64,000 bases of DNA from Nageia nagi (taxonomy: Eukaryota > Pinophyta): NCBI GenBank assembly GCA_050084985.1, contig JBITNC010000001.1:1302001-1366000 (forward strand), written 5' to 3'. Position 1 is the stretch's first letter; every line of letters starts with the position of its first letter. This document shows, piece after piece, positions 10,301 through 21,190 of this stretch. The translations under genes and the position numbers were made by a program. The notes beneath the pieces are model-generated. The model was given only the letters and a program-made list of their open reading frames with translations, ran no database searches and was not told where the DNA came from.

Positions 10301-12402
10301 AGATGTATGATGCGACCACATGAGGACAGAACACCATATGAATTATGGTTTGGAAGAAGAGCTACAATGAGGCACTTCAGGATCTTTGGCAGTAAATGCT
10401 ATATCAAGAGAATAGAAGAAAATTTAGGAAAGTTTGAGGATAGATCTGATGAAGGTATCTTTCTTGGTTACTCTTCGAAGAGCAAAGCATACAGGTGTTA
10501 CAATAAAAGGACAAAAATAATCATTGATAGTGTTGATGTTCGTGTTGATGAGCAAAGAGATCTTCCCAAGAGAAATGATGATGATGATCTTCCTACTATC
10601 AAGATTCAATTGAAGAAGACAAAAAGAATAAAAACAAATCTAAGCCTCCTGTACAGCAATCACAAGTAAAGAAACCAAAAGATTGAAATTCACCAAGTAA
10701 CCTAAATAGTGTTTCAGAAAATGAGTTGGAAGAAGATGAAAATTCAAAAACTCCACCAAATAGATGGCACAAGGATCATCCACAAGAGCAAATCATCGGT
10801 GAGTTTCATACAGGCATCCAAACTCGCAGAGGGGTTTCAAGCACCTATTCTCTCCTATCCAGTATAGAGCCTAAAAATGTCTCAAAAGCTAGCCAAGATG
10901 AAAGCTGGATGAAAGCAATGGAGGAAGAACTCACTCAAATTGAAAAGAATGAAACATGGGAACTCGTTCCTAGACCAGCCAGCAAAAATGTGATTGGCAC
11001 AAAGTGGATTTTTCGCAATAAGTTGAATGAAGATGGGATAGTGGTTCGAAATAAAGCTAGACTTGTTTGCAAGGGATATGCTCAAGTTGAAGGAATTGAT
11101 TTTGAAGAAACTTTTGCACCTATGGCCATATTAGAAGCTATTCGCATGTTTTTAGCTTTTGCAGTGTATAAAAACTTTAAAGTTTATCAAATGGATGTAA
11201 AATCAGCCTTTCTAAATGGCAAAATTGAGGAAGAAGTCTATATTGAACAGCCAGATGGTTTCCAATTGGGAGATAATCCTAATCTAGTATGCAAACTAAA
11301 GAAGGCTCTGTATGGTTTAAAATAGGCACCTCGAGCATGGTACTCCAGACTTGATACATATCTTCAGCAGCAAGGCTTTAGAAAAGGAATGGTGGATAGC
11401 AATTTATACATTAAATCAGAAAAGGAAAATCAGCTAATTGTTATTATCTATGTAGATGATATAATCTTTGGAGGAAGCAAGAATGAGCTATGTAAAAATC
11501 TTGCTGACAACATGCAAACAGAATTTGAGATGTCTATGATAGGTGAGCTTGCATTTTTTCTCAGCTTACAAATCAATCAGTTGAAGAATGGCATGTTCAT
11601 TTCTCAAACCAAGTATGTTAAGGAGATGCTGAAGAAGTTTACCATGGAAGATTGTAAACCTGTGAGCACCCCTATGACAACAGGCTGCAAATTAAGCAAG
11701 GATGATAAAGCACCAATAGTAGATCAAACACAATATAGGTCAATGATTGGAAGTTTATTATATTTGACAGCTACTAGATTGGATATTCTTCAAGTAGTAT
11801 GTATGGTTGCTCGATTTCAAGCAAATCCCAAAGAAACACATGTTACTGCAGTAAAGAGAATATTCAGATATCTCAAAGGTATAATAGAATATGGTTTATG
11901 GTATCCTAGAGGAAAGGACTTTACACTTACTGCCTTTTCAGATGCAGACTGGGTAGGATGCGTGGATGATAGGAAGAGCACCAGTGGAGGAGCATTTTAT
12001 TTGGGTAACAATCTTGTTGGCTGGCATAGTAAAAAGCAAGACTCAGTATCCCTATCTACAGCAGAAGTAGAGTATATAGTAGCAACTTCTTGCTGCACAC
12101 AGATTCTATGGATGAAGTAGATGCTAAAAGATTTTGGTATACAGATTAATGAGCCCATATTAGTTCTTTGTGATAACACAAGTGCAATCAATATATCAAA
12201 AAATCCTGTTATGCACTCACAAACAAAGCATATTGCAATCAGATATCACTTTCTAAAAGAAAGAGTGGCACAAGGAGAAGTACTGTTGGATTTTGTTCCA
12301 ACCACAGAGTAAGTAGCAGACATCTTTACAAAGCCTTTGCCTAAAGACATCTTCAAACATCTTCGAAACAAGCTAGGAGTTGTTGTCCTTCCCCAGCATT
12401 AG
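7328..12402 (+). pseudogene. Copia gag-pol pseudogene of element A
   Basis: It aligns end to end with the intact 1691-codon frame of element B and starts at the same ATG (ATGGCAAGCGGAGAAGG). The first 609 codons are open (Gag with coiled coil). In-frame stops follow at 9155, 9374, 10037, 10148, 10172, 10684, 11323, 12118 and 12310. A single 1-bp deletion near 10595 shifts the frame once. Eight of the nine stops replace a Gln codon of B (CAA or CAG to TAA or TAG). Zinc knuckles 1 and 3 have lost Cys to Tyr, and the protease motif DSG is DSR. Integrase, RT (YVDD near 11450) and RNase H blocks are recognisable. It cannot make a full polyprotein; Gag alone might still be translatable. Confidence 0.96.
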
Positions 12403-12421
12403 CTAGTTCTGGACGTCACAT

Positions 12422-12592
12422 TCTCAGGGGGAGTGTTTATTTTTTTCCTTCCTATATTGCTTCTGAGAATGTCATGTATGGACTCAGGGGGAGTCTATAA
12501 ATGCCCTTTGTTATTATTGATAAAGGGGGAGAGAAAAGTCCCGATGCTAGTGTCTGATCAAGTGGTGTTGCCAACAATTCCAAAGGGGGAGA
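12422..12592 (+). promoter_or_regulatory. Multiple polypurine tracts of A
   Basis: Four G-rich purine tracts precede the 3' LTR: CAGGGGGAGT at 12425 and 12485, and AAAGGGGGA at 12522 and 12582. The last abuts the LTR and is the expected plus-strand primer. Repeated GGGGGAG tracts in this position are a described hallmark of Sireviruses. Confidence 0.85.
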
Positions 12593-12870
12593 TTGTTGAG
12601 CATGTGCGATTGTCATTGTTGTCAACACATGGTTTTGGTAAAGATTGAGTTCCAGAGGTGATGAGGTCAGCAAGGAAAATTGAAAAGCTGGGGTTAGTAA
12701 ATTAAGCGTTCCAGAATGAAATAATAAAAGCTCAGTTGTGAAAAAAAATCGGGTTCCGGAGAAAGTGAGTAGAGCATTCCAGAAGCATGAAGATGACGTC
12801 ATGGGAAGAACGATGTTCACATTTTTGAATGAAACTGGGTTCTGGAGATGATGAGGTCAGCAAGGGGTGA

Positions 12871-13441
12871 ATAAAAGTCTAAAGATAAAAGTGTAAAGAT
12901 AAAAGTCCAGAGATAAAAGTGCGAAGATAAAAGTCCAGAGATAAAAGTGCGGAGATAAAAGTTCGAAGATAAAAGTCTGGAGAGAAAAGTCCAGAGATAA
13001 AAGTCCAGAGATAAAAGTGCGAAGATAAAATTTCGGAGATAAAAGTTCAGAGATAAAAGTCTGGAGATAAAAGTGTGAAGATAAAATTTTGGAGATAAAA
13101 GTGCAGAGATAAAAGTCCGGAGATAAAAGTTCGAAGATAAAAGTTCGGAGATAAAAGTCTGAAGATAAAAGTGCGAAGATAAAAGTCCGGAGATAAAAGT
13201 GCGAAGATAAAAGTCCAAAGAGAAAAGTCCAGAGATAAAAGTCTGGAGAGAAAAGTCCGGAGAGAAAAGTCCGGAGATAAAAGTCTGGAGATAAAAGTTT
13301 GGAGATAAAAGTCCGAAGATAAAAGTTCGAAGATAAAAGTTCGAAGAAAAAAGTCCAGAGATAAAAGTCTGGAGATAAAAGTCTAGAGATAAAAGTTCGG
13401 AGAAAAAGTTCGGAGATAAAAGTCTGGAGATAAAAGTTCAA
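12871..13441. repeat. 14-bp minisatellite in 3' LTR of A
   Basis: About 41 units of the ATAAAAGTCCGGAG family, about five fewer than in the 5' LTR. Since the two LTRs are identical at insertion, the array has changed length since then. Confidence 0.94.
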
Positions 13442-13482
13442 ACATCACGGGAAGCATTTTTCTCTCTTTCGGATTCCAGAGA

Positions 13483-13775
13483 TGATGACATCATGGTGAA
13501 TACAATAAACATCCGATAAGCTAGTAGGCCACGCAGATACCTTGGAACTCTCTTCTAAAGTTCGTAGATGATGACATCATGGTGAATACAATAAACATCT
13601 GATAAGCTAGTAGGCCACGCAGATACCTTGGAACTCTCTTCACGAGTCCAAAGATGATGACATCATAGTGAATACAATAAACATCCGATAAGCTAGTAGG
13701 CCACGCAGATACCTTAGAACTCTCTTCTGGAGTCCAGAGATGATGACATCATGGTGAGTACAATAAACAACCGGT
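13483..13775. repeat. 86-bp tandem repeats in 3' LTR of A
   Basis: Four starts at 13483, 13569, 13655 and 13741 keep the exact 86-bp period of the 5' LTR. Each carries TGATGACATCAT. Confidence 0.9.
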
Positions 13776-14337
13776 AAGCTAATTAATCTCTAAGCTATAG
13801 AAAGAGACTCCAGAACTAAAAATCAAATACTATCAAATCTCTAGAATCAGTGGAGAAAGAGCTACACTTGTCTGAACAACTCTATTTGAGCAATAGGAGC
13901 GTTTGTCAGTTACAGCAGTTGCAGTCTCAAATAGTGAACTCTCTTAGTGCAGGAGCTATTACAAATAAAGATTTCTTTTTAGTTTGTTTTTGATAACGTG
14001 TGATGATAGGAACAGTTTCGTGAGGGGTTTTCTTGATGTGTAATGATTTTCTTAATGTGTAACAGTTTGTAGGAATGGATGTGAAAGAGGTGTGAAGTGA
14101 AGTGCGTGTAGAGAAGGGTGAGAGAGGAGTGAAGTGTGGAGAGCAGAGAAGCTAGTGAAAGGAGGTGATAGCATGGTAGAGGGGAGTATGAGGAGTGAGC
14201 AAACAAAGATACAGATTGTATAGTGATTGTTTAATTGTGTTACTTTGGAGCTGTGTACAAAGATCAAATAATGAGCATTAGAGCTAGACCATTGAGGGTC
14301 TTCTAGAACTGTATTCTTTCATCCTTTTTGAATGTTG

Positions 14338-14482
14338 TCTCAAGTGGGTGCTTGAGAGCTGGAGTTGGTGCTCCAAGCAGTAGGTGCTACTATTTGCAAA
14401 GTGGTAGTTGGTGCTACCCTTCATAGTTGGTGCTGTGAATCTGTAAGCTTTCTTTAATGGCTGGATTTGGATTGGTGTCCAA
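14338..14482 (+). other. Tandem hairpin array, 3' LTR of A
   Basis: Same six hairpins as in the 5' LTR. The third is AGCAG-TAGGTG-CTACT, with one C-A mismatch caused by a G-to-A change; the 5' LTR copy of this hairpin instead has a C-to-T change that leaves a U-G wobble. Confidence 0.8.
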
Positions 14483-14664
14483 GCAGTCATTTTCAGGGAT
14501 GTAGCCAATCTGGTGAACCTTGTTACATCTGGTGTTGTGTGATGTACTGGTGTGCTTGCTCAATTTTCTCTAGCTTTTAATCTATCTTTATTTAAGAAGG
14601 TTAAATTGATTATTTTTATATACACTGATTCACCCCCCCTCTCAATGTCACTCGAAGTCCAACA

Positions 14665-14945
14665 CAATATGCATACAATTATTCATAATATTAAAAAAAA
14701 TAAATTAAAAATGATAAGTTTAGGTCAAATTATGCTTGTTGAACATGTGCAATTTTCAAAATAGTAATCACAATCAATAAAAAAATAAAATATTCATGAA
14801 AATTTATAAAAAAGTATTTTCCACAATATTTAGTATCTTATGTATCTTTTCCTAAAAGGATTTTAAAATATATTTTAATTTAGGTCTAATTATGCTTGTT
14901 GGACATAATGGGGGTATGGTCATGAAACTGTATTTTTTAAATAGT
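14665..14945. repeat. 328-bp tandem repeat, unit 2, right part
   Basis: Begins with the right target duplication CAATA and continues with the landmarks of unit 1 (AAAAATGATAAGTTT, AATAAAATATTCATGAAA, ATTTTAATTTAGGTC, GGACATAATGGGGGTATGGTC). It restores the unit split at 5121. Confidence 0.78.
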
Positions 14946-15109
14946 GGCTTTTAAACATGTCTACCAAATATTAATTTTTATTATCTAGGTATTAGAATAA
15001 ATTACATATTTGAAAACTATACTTTGAAAACTACATTTTTACCTAAGTGACCATTTTCAAGAATCGAATTCTAAGTGCTTCAAATTTTGAAATTAGTAAT
15101 GAGAAAACC
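14946..15109. other. Unassigned AT-rich spacer
   Basis: Short non-coding stretch between the tandem repeat and the first recognisable piece of gypsy element D. Nothing further seen. Confidence 0.4.
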
Positions 15110-15414
15110 TAAAAGTGAGACTCATCTTCTTGCAATTACCCTTTAGTACCCATGGATTTTAGCAAAGAAGCATATCTCTATATCTCCACCACAATGGTTG
15201 CCTTGGGGGTAATGTTATATTAGCAAGATGAAAAGAAAGAAAGAGCAATATATCATCTCAACAAAACTCATAAATTATGATACAAGGTACACTCCTATGG
15301 AAAAACTTTGCTTTGGTATAGTTTTTGCAATAGAAAAGTTGAAACATTATCTATTATATTGTACTAAATATGTTGTTAGTCTAATAAATCCATTGAAATA
15401 TCTTATAGATAAAT
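15110..15414 (+). pseudogene. Gypsy element D, RNase H fragment (left of insertion)
   Basis: The frame includes EAYLYISTTMVALGVML, then YTPMEKLCFGIVFAIEKLKHYL and INPLKYLIDK. This is the Ty3/gypsy RNase H of the Tat style (usual EKLCFAIVFAIQKLRHYLL and DPLKYLL). The domain stops at 15414, where the LTR of element C begins. It resumes after C at 28637 with VVKWLMLLQEFDI, the expected next block. Two short frameshifts or stops are present. The RT, protease and Gag of D are not seen to the left, so D is truncated on that side. Confidence 0.85.
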
Positions 15415-16897
15415 TGTATACTTATATATAATTCTACATTTTTTGGGAATACCCTCAAAGTGTATTCAATGTATTTAAAGCATTCTTTTGTAGTTGTGGA
15501 GATGATATCATGAGAAGTAGCGAAGTTTCATTTTTATCTTATCATCAAACTTGGGAGATGATGATGTCATTAGAGAGGTTTGTAGTGTGCGAAGGTTTTA
15601 TTTTAGTCCTTTCTTTTGAGCCTAAGGAGAGATGACATCATCTAGAGAATTCAAAATTCCAAAGTCTGCTTAACGTAGCAACCTTGAGAAGAAGTAGAGT
15701 AAAAATGGCTAAGTATAAGATACTTCTCGATGTGACATCACCCAAAGCGTAGGAGTTTCGTTTTTGTCTTATAATTGGACCCAAAAAGAGATGATGATAT
15801 CAAGAAAATGTGCGACCCTTAGAGAAGATGGAATAGAGAAGAAATAGACCAAGTAGAAGACAACCCCCAAGGAAATACCACATAAAGATCCCTTTTTATT
15901 CTCAGCACTAGGCCTAGGATAAGTGACATCATCAAGGAGTATTTGTAATTTCAATTTGATTCAACATAAAGCCCCAAGAGAAGGAATAAGAAGAAAAGGC
16001 CCGATATATAAACTAACATCCCCAGAATGATCGTAGAGCTCCGAAAGAGAAGCAAATATAGAAGAAAAGGCAAAAAAAAGCTTGTAATGTATCAAAACCA
16101 TAGGAGTAGCACCTAAAAACTTCTAAAATAGCTTTTTACTTCCATAGAAGTAGGAATAATTATGGAGAACCTTGGTAGAGCTACAAACTATTATAAAGGA
16201 TTTCGAGAAAGATGTGGGTGGTAAAAAAAATTTAAAAGACATAACTAACAATCAATAAGAATTCAAAAAAGAAGATTAGGCCTATTGAGGCATTTTTATG
16301 TAATTGTTCAATCTTTTCAATTACATTATAGTTACTTTGCTTTTTGTATAAGTAAAAGTAGTAATAAGTCAAAAGGGTTGGAATCCTTAGTATTGCCCCT
16401 TGTATTTATTTTCAAAGACACTTTATTTTCTTAGCAATATGAGACTATATTGACCTTTCCTTCAGAACACTTGTTAGAATTTTTCTTAATATGGTTATGT
16501 TGTGGCAATTGATGAATGTTTCCTAAATAATAATAGCAATGTGTTGGAATAATTTTGTCTATTACATGGTAAAATGTATGCTGAGAAATAATTAAGAGAG
16601 TGAAGGCTTGCTTCATGGCTACTACACCAAATTCTTGCTAAGGTTTCACACACTGTGAAAGCCCATGTTGAACTAGTGATCTACCCCTTTGCTTTATTCC
16701 TTATTACTTTATCTCTTTACTTTATTCCTCACATATTTACCCTTTTATTCCTTTCTAGTTACTTATTCTTTATAGTTCATGCCCAATGTATAAGGAATCA
16801 ACCTTCTTTGAAAATCATATTATCATGGATAGTATGTTCATAGTATACCATTGCTGAGATTGTAGCAGGTGAAGATATTACATAATCTTAATCAATA
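15415..16897 (+). repeat. 5' LTR of gypsy element C
   Basis: Starts TGTATACTTATATATAATTC, as does the 3' copy, and ends TCAATA where the 3' copy has TCAACA. The 1483-bp length is 187 bp less than the 3' LTR, which has an extra copy of an internal repeat. The first 550 bp hold several TGACATCA or TGATGTCA motifs (15631, 15720s, 15920s), followed by the LTR body with GTATTGCCCCTTGTATTT and ATGAATGTTTCCT blocks. Confidence 0.85.
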
Positions 16898-16937
16898 ATA
16901 TATATTTTTTAGCATGCTCGATGGGACGCAAAAATTT

Positions 16938-16955
16938 ATTGGTGACTCTGCTAGA
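16938..16955 (+). promoter_or_regulatory. Possible primer-binding site of C
   Basis: The sequence ATTGGTGACTCTGCTAGA resembles the TGGCGACTCTGCTGGGG primer site seen in Tat/Ogre elements (arginine tRNA). It lies about 40 bp after the LTR end, further than usual, so it is tentative. Confidence 0.45.
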
Positions 16956-17123
16956 AGCAAAAGTGGTGGTACATATACAAATAAATCTTTTACATTCATC
17001 ATTTCATTTTCAAAACTTGTAGTTTTGTGTTACTATTAGAGTGTATGTGTGACAAGATCTAAATCTAAGGTAGCAAAATAAGTTCCAAAATTTAAATAAC
17101 TTGGTGTTCCAAAGAGAAAGACC

Positions 17124-18290
17124 TTGGTCAAGTCTAAATCTTTGACTAGTATCAATACTTCAATAACTTCATATAAACTAATACCTTTTTATCTTCCAAA
17201 CATGGCTAATGCAGCTTTGAATATCTATCCTACATGGGATAATGGGGTACCCATAGCCTTAGGTACTTTACATGATATCCCAACTAGTGTTTTTAAAACT
17301 TTACCAGAGTTTGATGCAATGATAGAGAAAATAGCTTATGAGCACTATGTGGATGTAGCTGGTCTGGCTAAGATTCATAATATTTAGCATGAAGATATTA
17401 TGGTGAGAGTGCTAGCATAGTCATTTAAGGGCAAGGTCCTTGATTGGTATTGAGGTCTTGCTAGTAGATCTATTACTTCATGGGCCCAATTGGTAGAGTC
17501 CTTTATTTTAGAATTCAATGAAGTAGAATATCCTTTCTCCTTGTTAACCAATTCACTTCTATCAAGATATATGAATAGGAGAACATTTTGGACTTCAACA
17601 TTAGGTTCTAGAAGTCTTGGAAGAGAGTTTTGATGTCAGTTAGGCCTTAGCAATCTCAAGCATTGATGTATTACCTAATGGCCTTCCCTTCGGATATTTC
17701 ATTACAAATTTAGAATTTTGGTGTCAATACATTTTTGAAAGTTTATAGGTAAGTAGCATTTGCTAAAGCTTGTCTCATCTCTATGGAAAAATACCAAGTT
17801 GAATGCATATGCCATACTTTCCAATATTACCTCAAAATCAAGTATTAATCCCTTAAGTAATCTATATGGCCCTCATCTAGCTAGTATTCTTGCTTCTATG
17901 CAATAGTTTCCTTTAGCCTTACCTACCTAAGAGCACCTTTGGCTTTACTTGCTCCACCTTAATCTAGAGTAAATAGGTAGTACTAACACAAAATGAGATC
18001 TAAGAATTAAAAGTCTTTGCCAAAACATGGCTAACCAAATTACTCTTTTGAGTAGACATAACAATGCTAGAAGATTCCCATATCTAGTTGTTGAAAAGTT
18101 TCAAAATTAGCATGTCTTAGCAGAAAATATGGATCAAGTCTCTTCTTTCAAATAAGTTGTGAGCTTATGCCTAGCTTATAATGATGCTCATGAGCAAACA
18201 TCCTACCCAATCTATCTAGTATTAGGAATATTTATCAAGGAATGGGGAATTCCTCCTCCTGGTATGACTAATGATGTAAGTCAAAATGCA
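17124..18290 (+). pseudogene. Element C Gag
   Basis: The first open piece (17124-17387) holds a Ser/Thr-rich start then a segment ending FDAMIEKIAYEHYVDVAG. Beyond the first stop, the blocks MVRVLA, SFKGKVLDWY and SITSWAQLVESFILEFNEV follow. This order (a G-x-A-x-x-W-Y block, then S-I-x-S-W-x-x-L-x-x-x-F) is the retrotransposon Gag core of plant gypsy elements. Several TAG or TGA stops stand where Gln or Trp is expected. No zinc knuckle could be recognised downstream. Confidence 0.75.
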
Positions 18291-18639
18291 ATTTGATGAA
18301 TTTTGCTCCATTTGACGTTAGTGTCTTTCTATGGAGACAAGGTATGCAAAGAGGCCATATGTATCAAATTACTAGGATAGAAAGTTTGAACCCAAAGGAA
18401 CCAATATTCATTGACTATCAAGAAAGTTGATGTTACTACTAGTTCTAAAGACAAAGAACCTTTGAAAAAGTTTTACCTCATAAATTATCAATTTGGAAGA
18501 TAAACATATGCCTAAAATTGATGAGGCTACTGACCAGATCATCCAAAAATTATGATTCCCTTTAGTCACCAAACACTAGAGGAGGGATGATACTCAATAA
18601 TTACAACAAAAATTTGTAGACAAAGATGGTGAGCCTAAC

Positions 18640-19135
18640 CTATTCCTAATTTCAATATTATTGAGGAATTAAAAAGAACTTTAGCTAGAGTGTCTTTGTT
18701 TGATGCATTAAAGATTCCTAGGCAAATTGACCTATTGAGAATAGCCTTAATTACTTTAAATGAAGGAATGGATAGGGTGTTAAATTTGTTTGAAACATCT
18801 AAGTATCTAAGAATGGAAAAAAATAAGCCCCCAACTTTCTATATCACTTTAGAAATTGAAGGATATGTGTTACATAATTGTCTACTTGACTCCAAGTAGC
18901 CACTATTTCATGCCTAAAGTAGTATGTGATGTCATGGGATTACCCCTTACAAGGACATCTATAGGAGTATTACAATTAGATTCAACATCGATCAAAACTA
19001 TTGGTGTTATTAAAGATATAGTTGTGAAATTGCACAAGTGTCCTTCTATGGTTATTACACAAGAAATGGTAGTGGTTGAACTACCTCCTTTGTTTGGGTT
19101 ATGTTATCCAAGGAGTTCACCACTAAGATAGGAGG
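18640..19135 (+). pseudogene. Element C aspartic protease region
   Basis: NIIEELKRTLARVSLFDALK, then FETSKYLRMEKNKPPTFYI, then LEIEGYVLHNCLLDS, followed after a frameshift by SHYFMPKVVCDVMGLPL and IKDIVVKLHKCPSMVITQEM. LLDS is where the catalytic LLDSGA motif is expected; the Gly-Ala is lost at the frameshift. The upstream ELKR-x-x-A-x-x-S-x-x-D-A-L-K block is characteristic of Tat-type polyproteins before the protease. Confidence 0.75.
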
Positions 19136-19409
19136 TTATCTAGCAATGGACTATACTCATTATCTAATTCCTTGTGGGTACAAGAGGGTTAGACTAGACA
19201 ATGAAAAGATTGTTGATGTGCATGTTGAAAAAAAAGAGGAAGTTAATGCAGTGTTGAGTTAATTAGAGGAGATAGATCAGTTATTATAAGAATTACAAAT
19301 TGAGGACCCTTTTTCTATGAATATGCTCAGCATAATCCATGATGTAGAGTTTAGGAATTACTATTTGATGGAACTAAATTCTTTCATACCAAAACTCACT
19401 ACTAAGGAC

Positions 19410-19820
19410 TTTAGAAAAGGTAAGATTTGGAAAATGTTCTTTGATGGAGCTAGATCCAAAAATGGATCAAACATTAGAATAGTATTGATTGATCCTCTAA
19501 AAAGTTCTCCAAGTTTTCTATATGACTTACATGGTTGTGAACCAATAATGCAGTTAAATATGAATCCCTTTGTCTTGATTTAGAAAAGCAATAAAAATGA
19601 AGATTAGATGCTTGATAATCAAAGGAGACTTAGAATTAGTGGTGAATCAAGTTACAGAAAATGTTCTATGAAGCATCATTATCTAAAATCTTATAGAAAT
19701 AGGGTATGGGATTTGTTTGAAAATTTTGAAATGCTAATATACAATCAGTCCCTAGAAAGTTCAATTCAAAATCTGATGCTTTAGCTCAAATGGGAGCCAA
19801 TTTTGAATCCCATAAATGAT
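19410..19820 (+). pseudogene. Element C additional (archaeal-type) RNase H, located before RT
   Basis: GKIWKMFFDGARSKNGS gives the first catalytic Asp block (usual W-x-M-x-F-D-G-S-x-S). In another frame NNAVKYESLCLDL matches N-N-A-A-E-Y-E-A-L, then MKIRCLIIKGDLELVVNQV (third acidic block, usual G-D-S-E-L-V-V-N-Q-V), KHHYLKSYRNRVWDLFENF, and PRKFNSKSDALAQMGA (usual R-x-x-N-x-x-A-D-A-L-A). Together these are a full second RNase H of the type carried by Tat elements. It stands about 500 bp upstream of RT; in Ogre and Retand it follows the ordinary RNase H. Confidence 0.75.
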
Positions 19821-20329
19821 TGGTTTTGAAGAAAGGGAGTTCAACTCATTTTTAGCCCTTTGTTCTAGATAATGACCCTTTTTGGTAGTTTTTCTAAGAC
19901 AAAGTTCAAATCAATTAGTTCTTTTATCAATAGTCTATGTGCCATGCTATTGGAGAGAAAGATCTAGATTATTTCAGGGAATAGGATGTGATTCAATTGA
20001 ATAATAACACCATTCCAAAGGATCTGATTCCATTTGAAGGGTTATTTGATAGAAATTATTAGGCTAAAAGAAGAGTATTAACATAAATCCTAACAATATT
20101 AGAGAATATAAAATATTTCTTGAAAATTTTATTAAAGTTGGTACATGAACACCTTTCAAGAAACTAAGAAAGTCATATAGTTATGCAAAGTTTATACTGA
20201 TATAATTGCTTGGTCTTATGAGGGTTTAAATGTGTTTAATAAATCTATAATCCAACATACTATTGAATTAATCAAATATGCCAAACTTTTAAGACAAAAA
20301 AAAAAAGGCTTGTCAATCCTACGATAGAG

Positions 20330-21190
20330 CTTGCCATAAAATAGGAAGTACTAAAGTTGTACAAAGTTGGTATAATTTATCCCATAAAGCATTCTACATA
20401 GGTGGATAACTTGGTGCTTGTTAGGAAAAAGAATGGAGAGATCCAGTTATATGTAGATTTCAAAGGTTTAAACAAGGTTTCTTTGAAATATCATTATCCT
20501 TTTCCCATAATGGAACAAATATTGGACACTATAGCTAGAGCAAAATGCTTCTCTCTAATAAATGGTTTCTTCAAATACAATCAAATATGGGTTAAGAATG
20601 AAGATCAATTCAAAACTGCTTTTACCACAAAATGGGGAACGTTTGCTCTTCAAAGAATGCTTTTTGAGCTATCTAATGCCAAAGACACTTTCCAAAGAGC
20701 AATGGATCATGCTTTTGGGAATTTGATAAATAAAAGCTTATTGGTATATCTAGATGATATTAGTATATTCTCACACAAGAAAGAAGACCATATTCAACAT
20801 CTAGAATAGGATTTTATGAAATACAAGAGTTTTAGAATCTCCATTAATCCAAAAAAATCTATCTTGTAGTAAATGAAGGCAAACTCTTGGGTCATGTCAT
20901 TTTCAAATAAGGATGGTCAGTTGATTCGAATAGAGTTGAAACTATTAATAGACTATCTATGCCTTCTAACAAAAAAGCATTGGAGTCTTTTCTAGTACAA
21001 ATCAACTTTGTAAGAATATTTATTCATGATTTCTTAGGTATCATTAGACCTATTACTGCAATGTTAAAAAAAATACATCTTTTGTATGGAATGAAGAAGG
21101 AAAGCTAGCTTTTGAACAAATTAATCAACAATAACTAAAGCTCTAGAATTAAGAAATCCAAATTTTAACAAAGAATTCATATTATATGCA
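20330..21190 (+). pseudogene. Element C reverse transcriptase
   Basis: The best-preserved piece (20402-20806) reads LVLVRKKNGEIQLYVDFKGL, KYHYPFPIMEQILD, FSLINGFFKYNQI, FALQRMLFELSNAKDTFQRAMDHAF and LVYLDDISIFS. These are the RT palm blocks of Ty3/gypsy. The catalytic Y-L-D-D is intact (about 20748); the D of the F-S-x-x-D-x-x-x-G-Y-x-Q block is changed (LING). The C-terminal thumb continues with stops to about 21190 (LGHVIF, LSMPSNKKALESFL, FLG). Confidence 0.88.

Larger units (their letters stand above)
5122..14664 (+). mobile_element. Ty1/copia retrotransposon A (Sirevirus-like), complete but inactive
   Basis: The element is 9543 bp long, with 5' LTR 5122-7263, primer site 7266-7277, a dead gag-pol frame 7328-12402, polypurine tracts up to 12592 and 3' LTR 12594-14664. 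Both LTRs begin TGTTGAG and end CCAACA. The 5-bp target duplication CAATA is perfect at 5117-5121 and 14665-14669. Gene order is gag-protease-integrase-RT-RNase H, which defines Ty1/copia. It is a sister copy of element B at 55584. Over the last 720 bp the two LTRs differ at about 26 positions by eye, nearly all transitions, so it inserted well before B. Confidence 0.96.
12594..14664 (+). repeat. 3' LTR of copia element A
   Basis: The LTR is 2071 bp, TG...CA, followed by the target duplication CAATA (14665-14669). It repeats the 5' LTR plan: a TGACGTCA site at 12794-12801 (TGACATCA in the 5' LTR), a 14-bp array of about 41 units (12871-13441), 86-bp repeats with TGATGACATC at 13483, 13569, 13655 and 13741, and the hairpin array (14338-14482). 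Confidence 0.95.
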
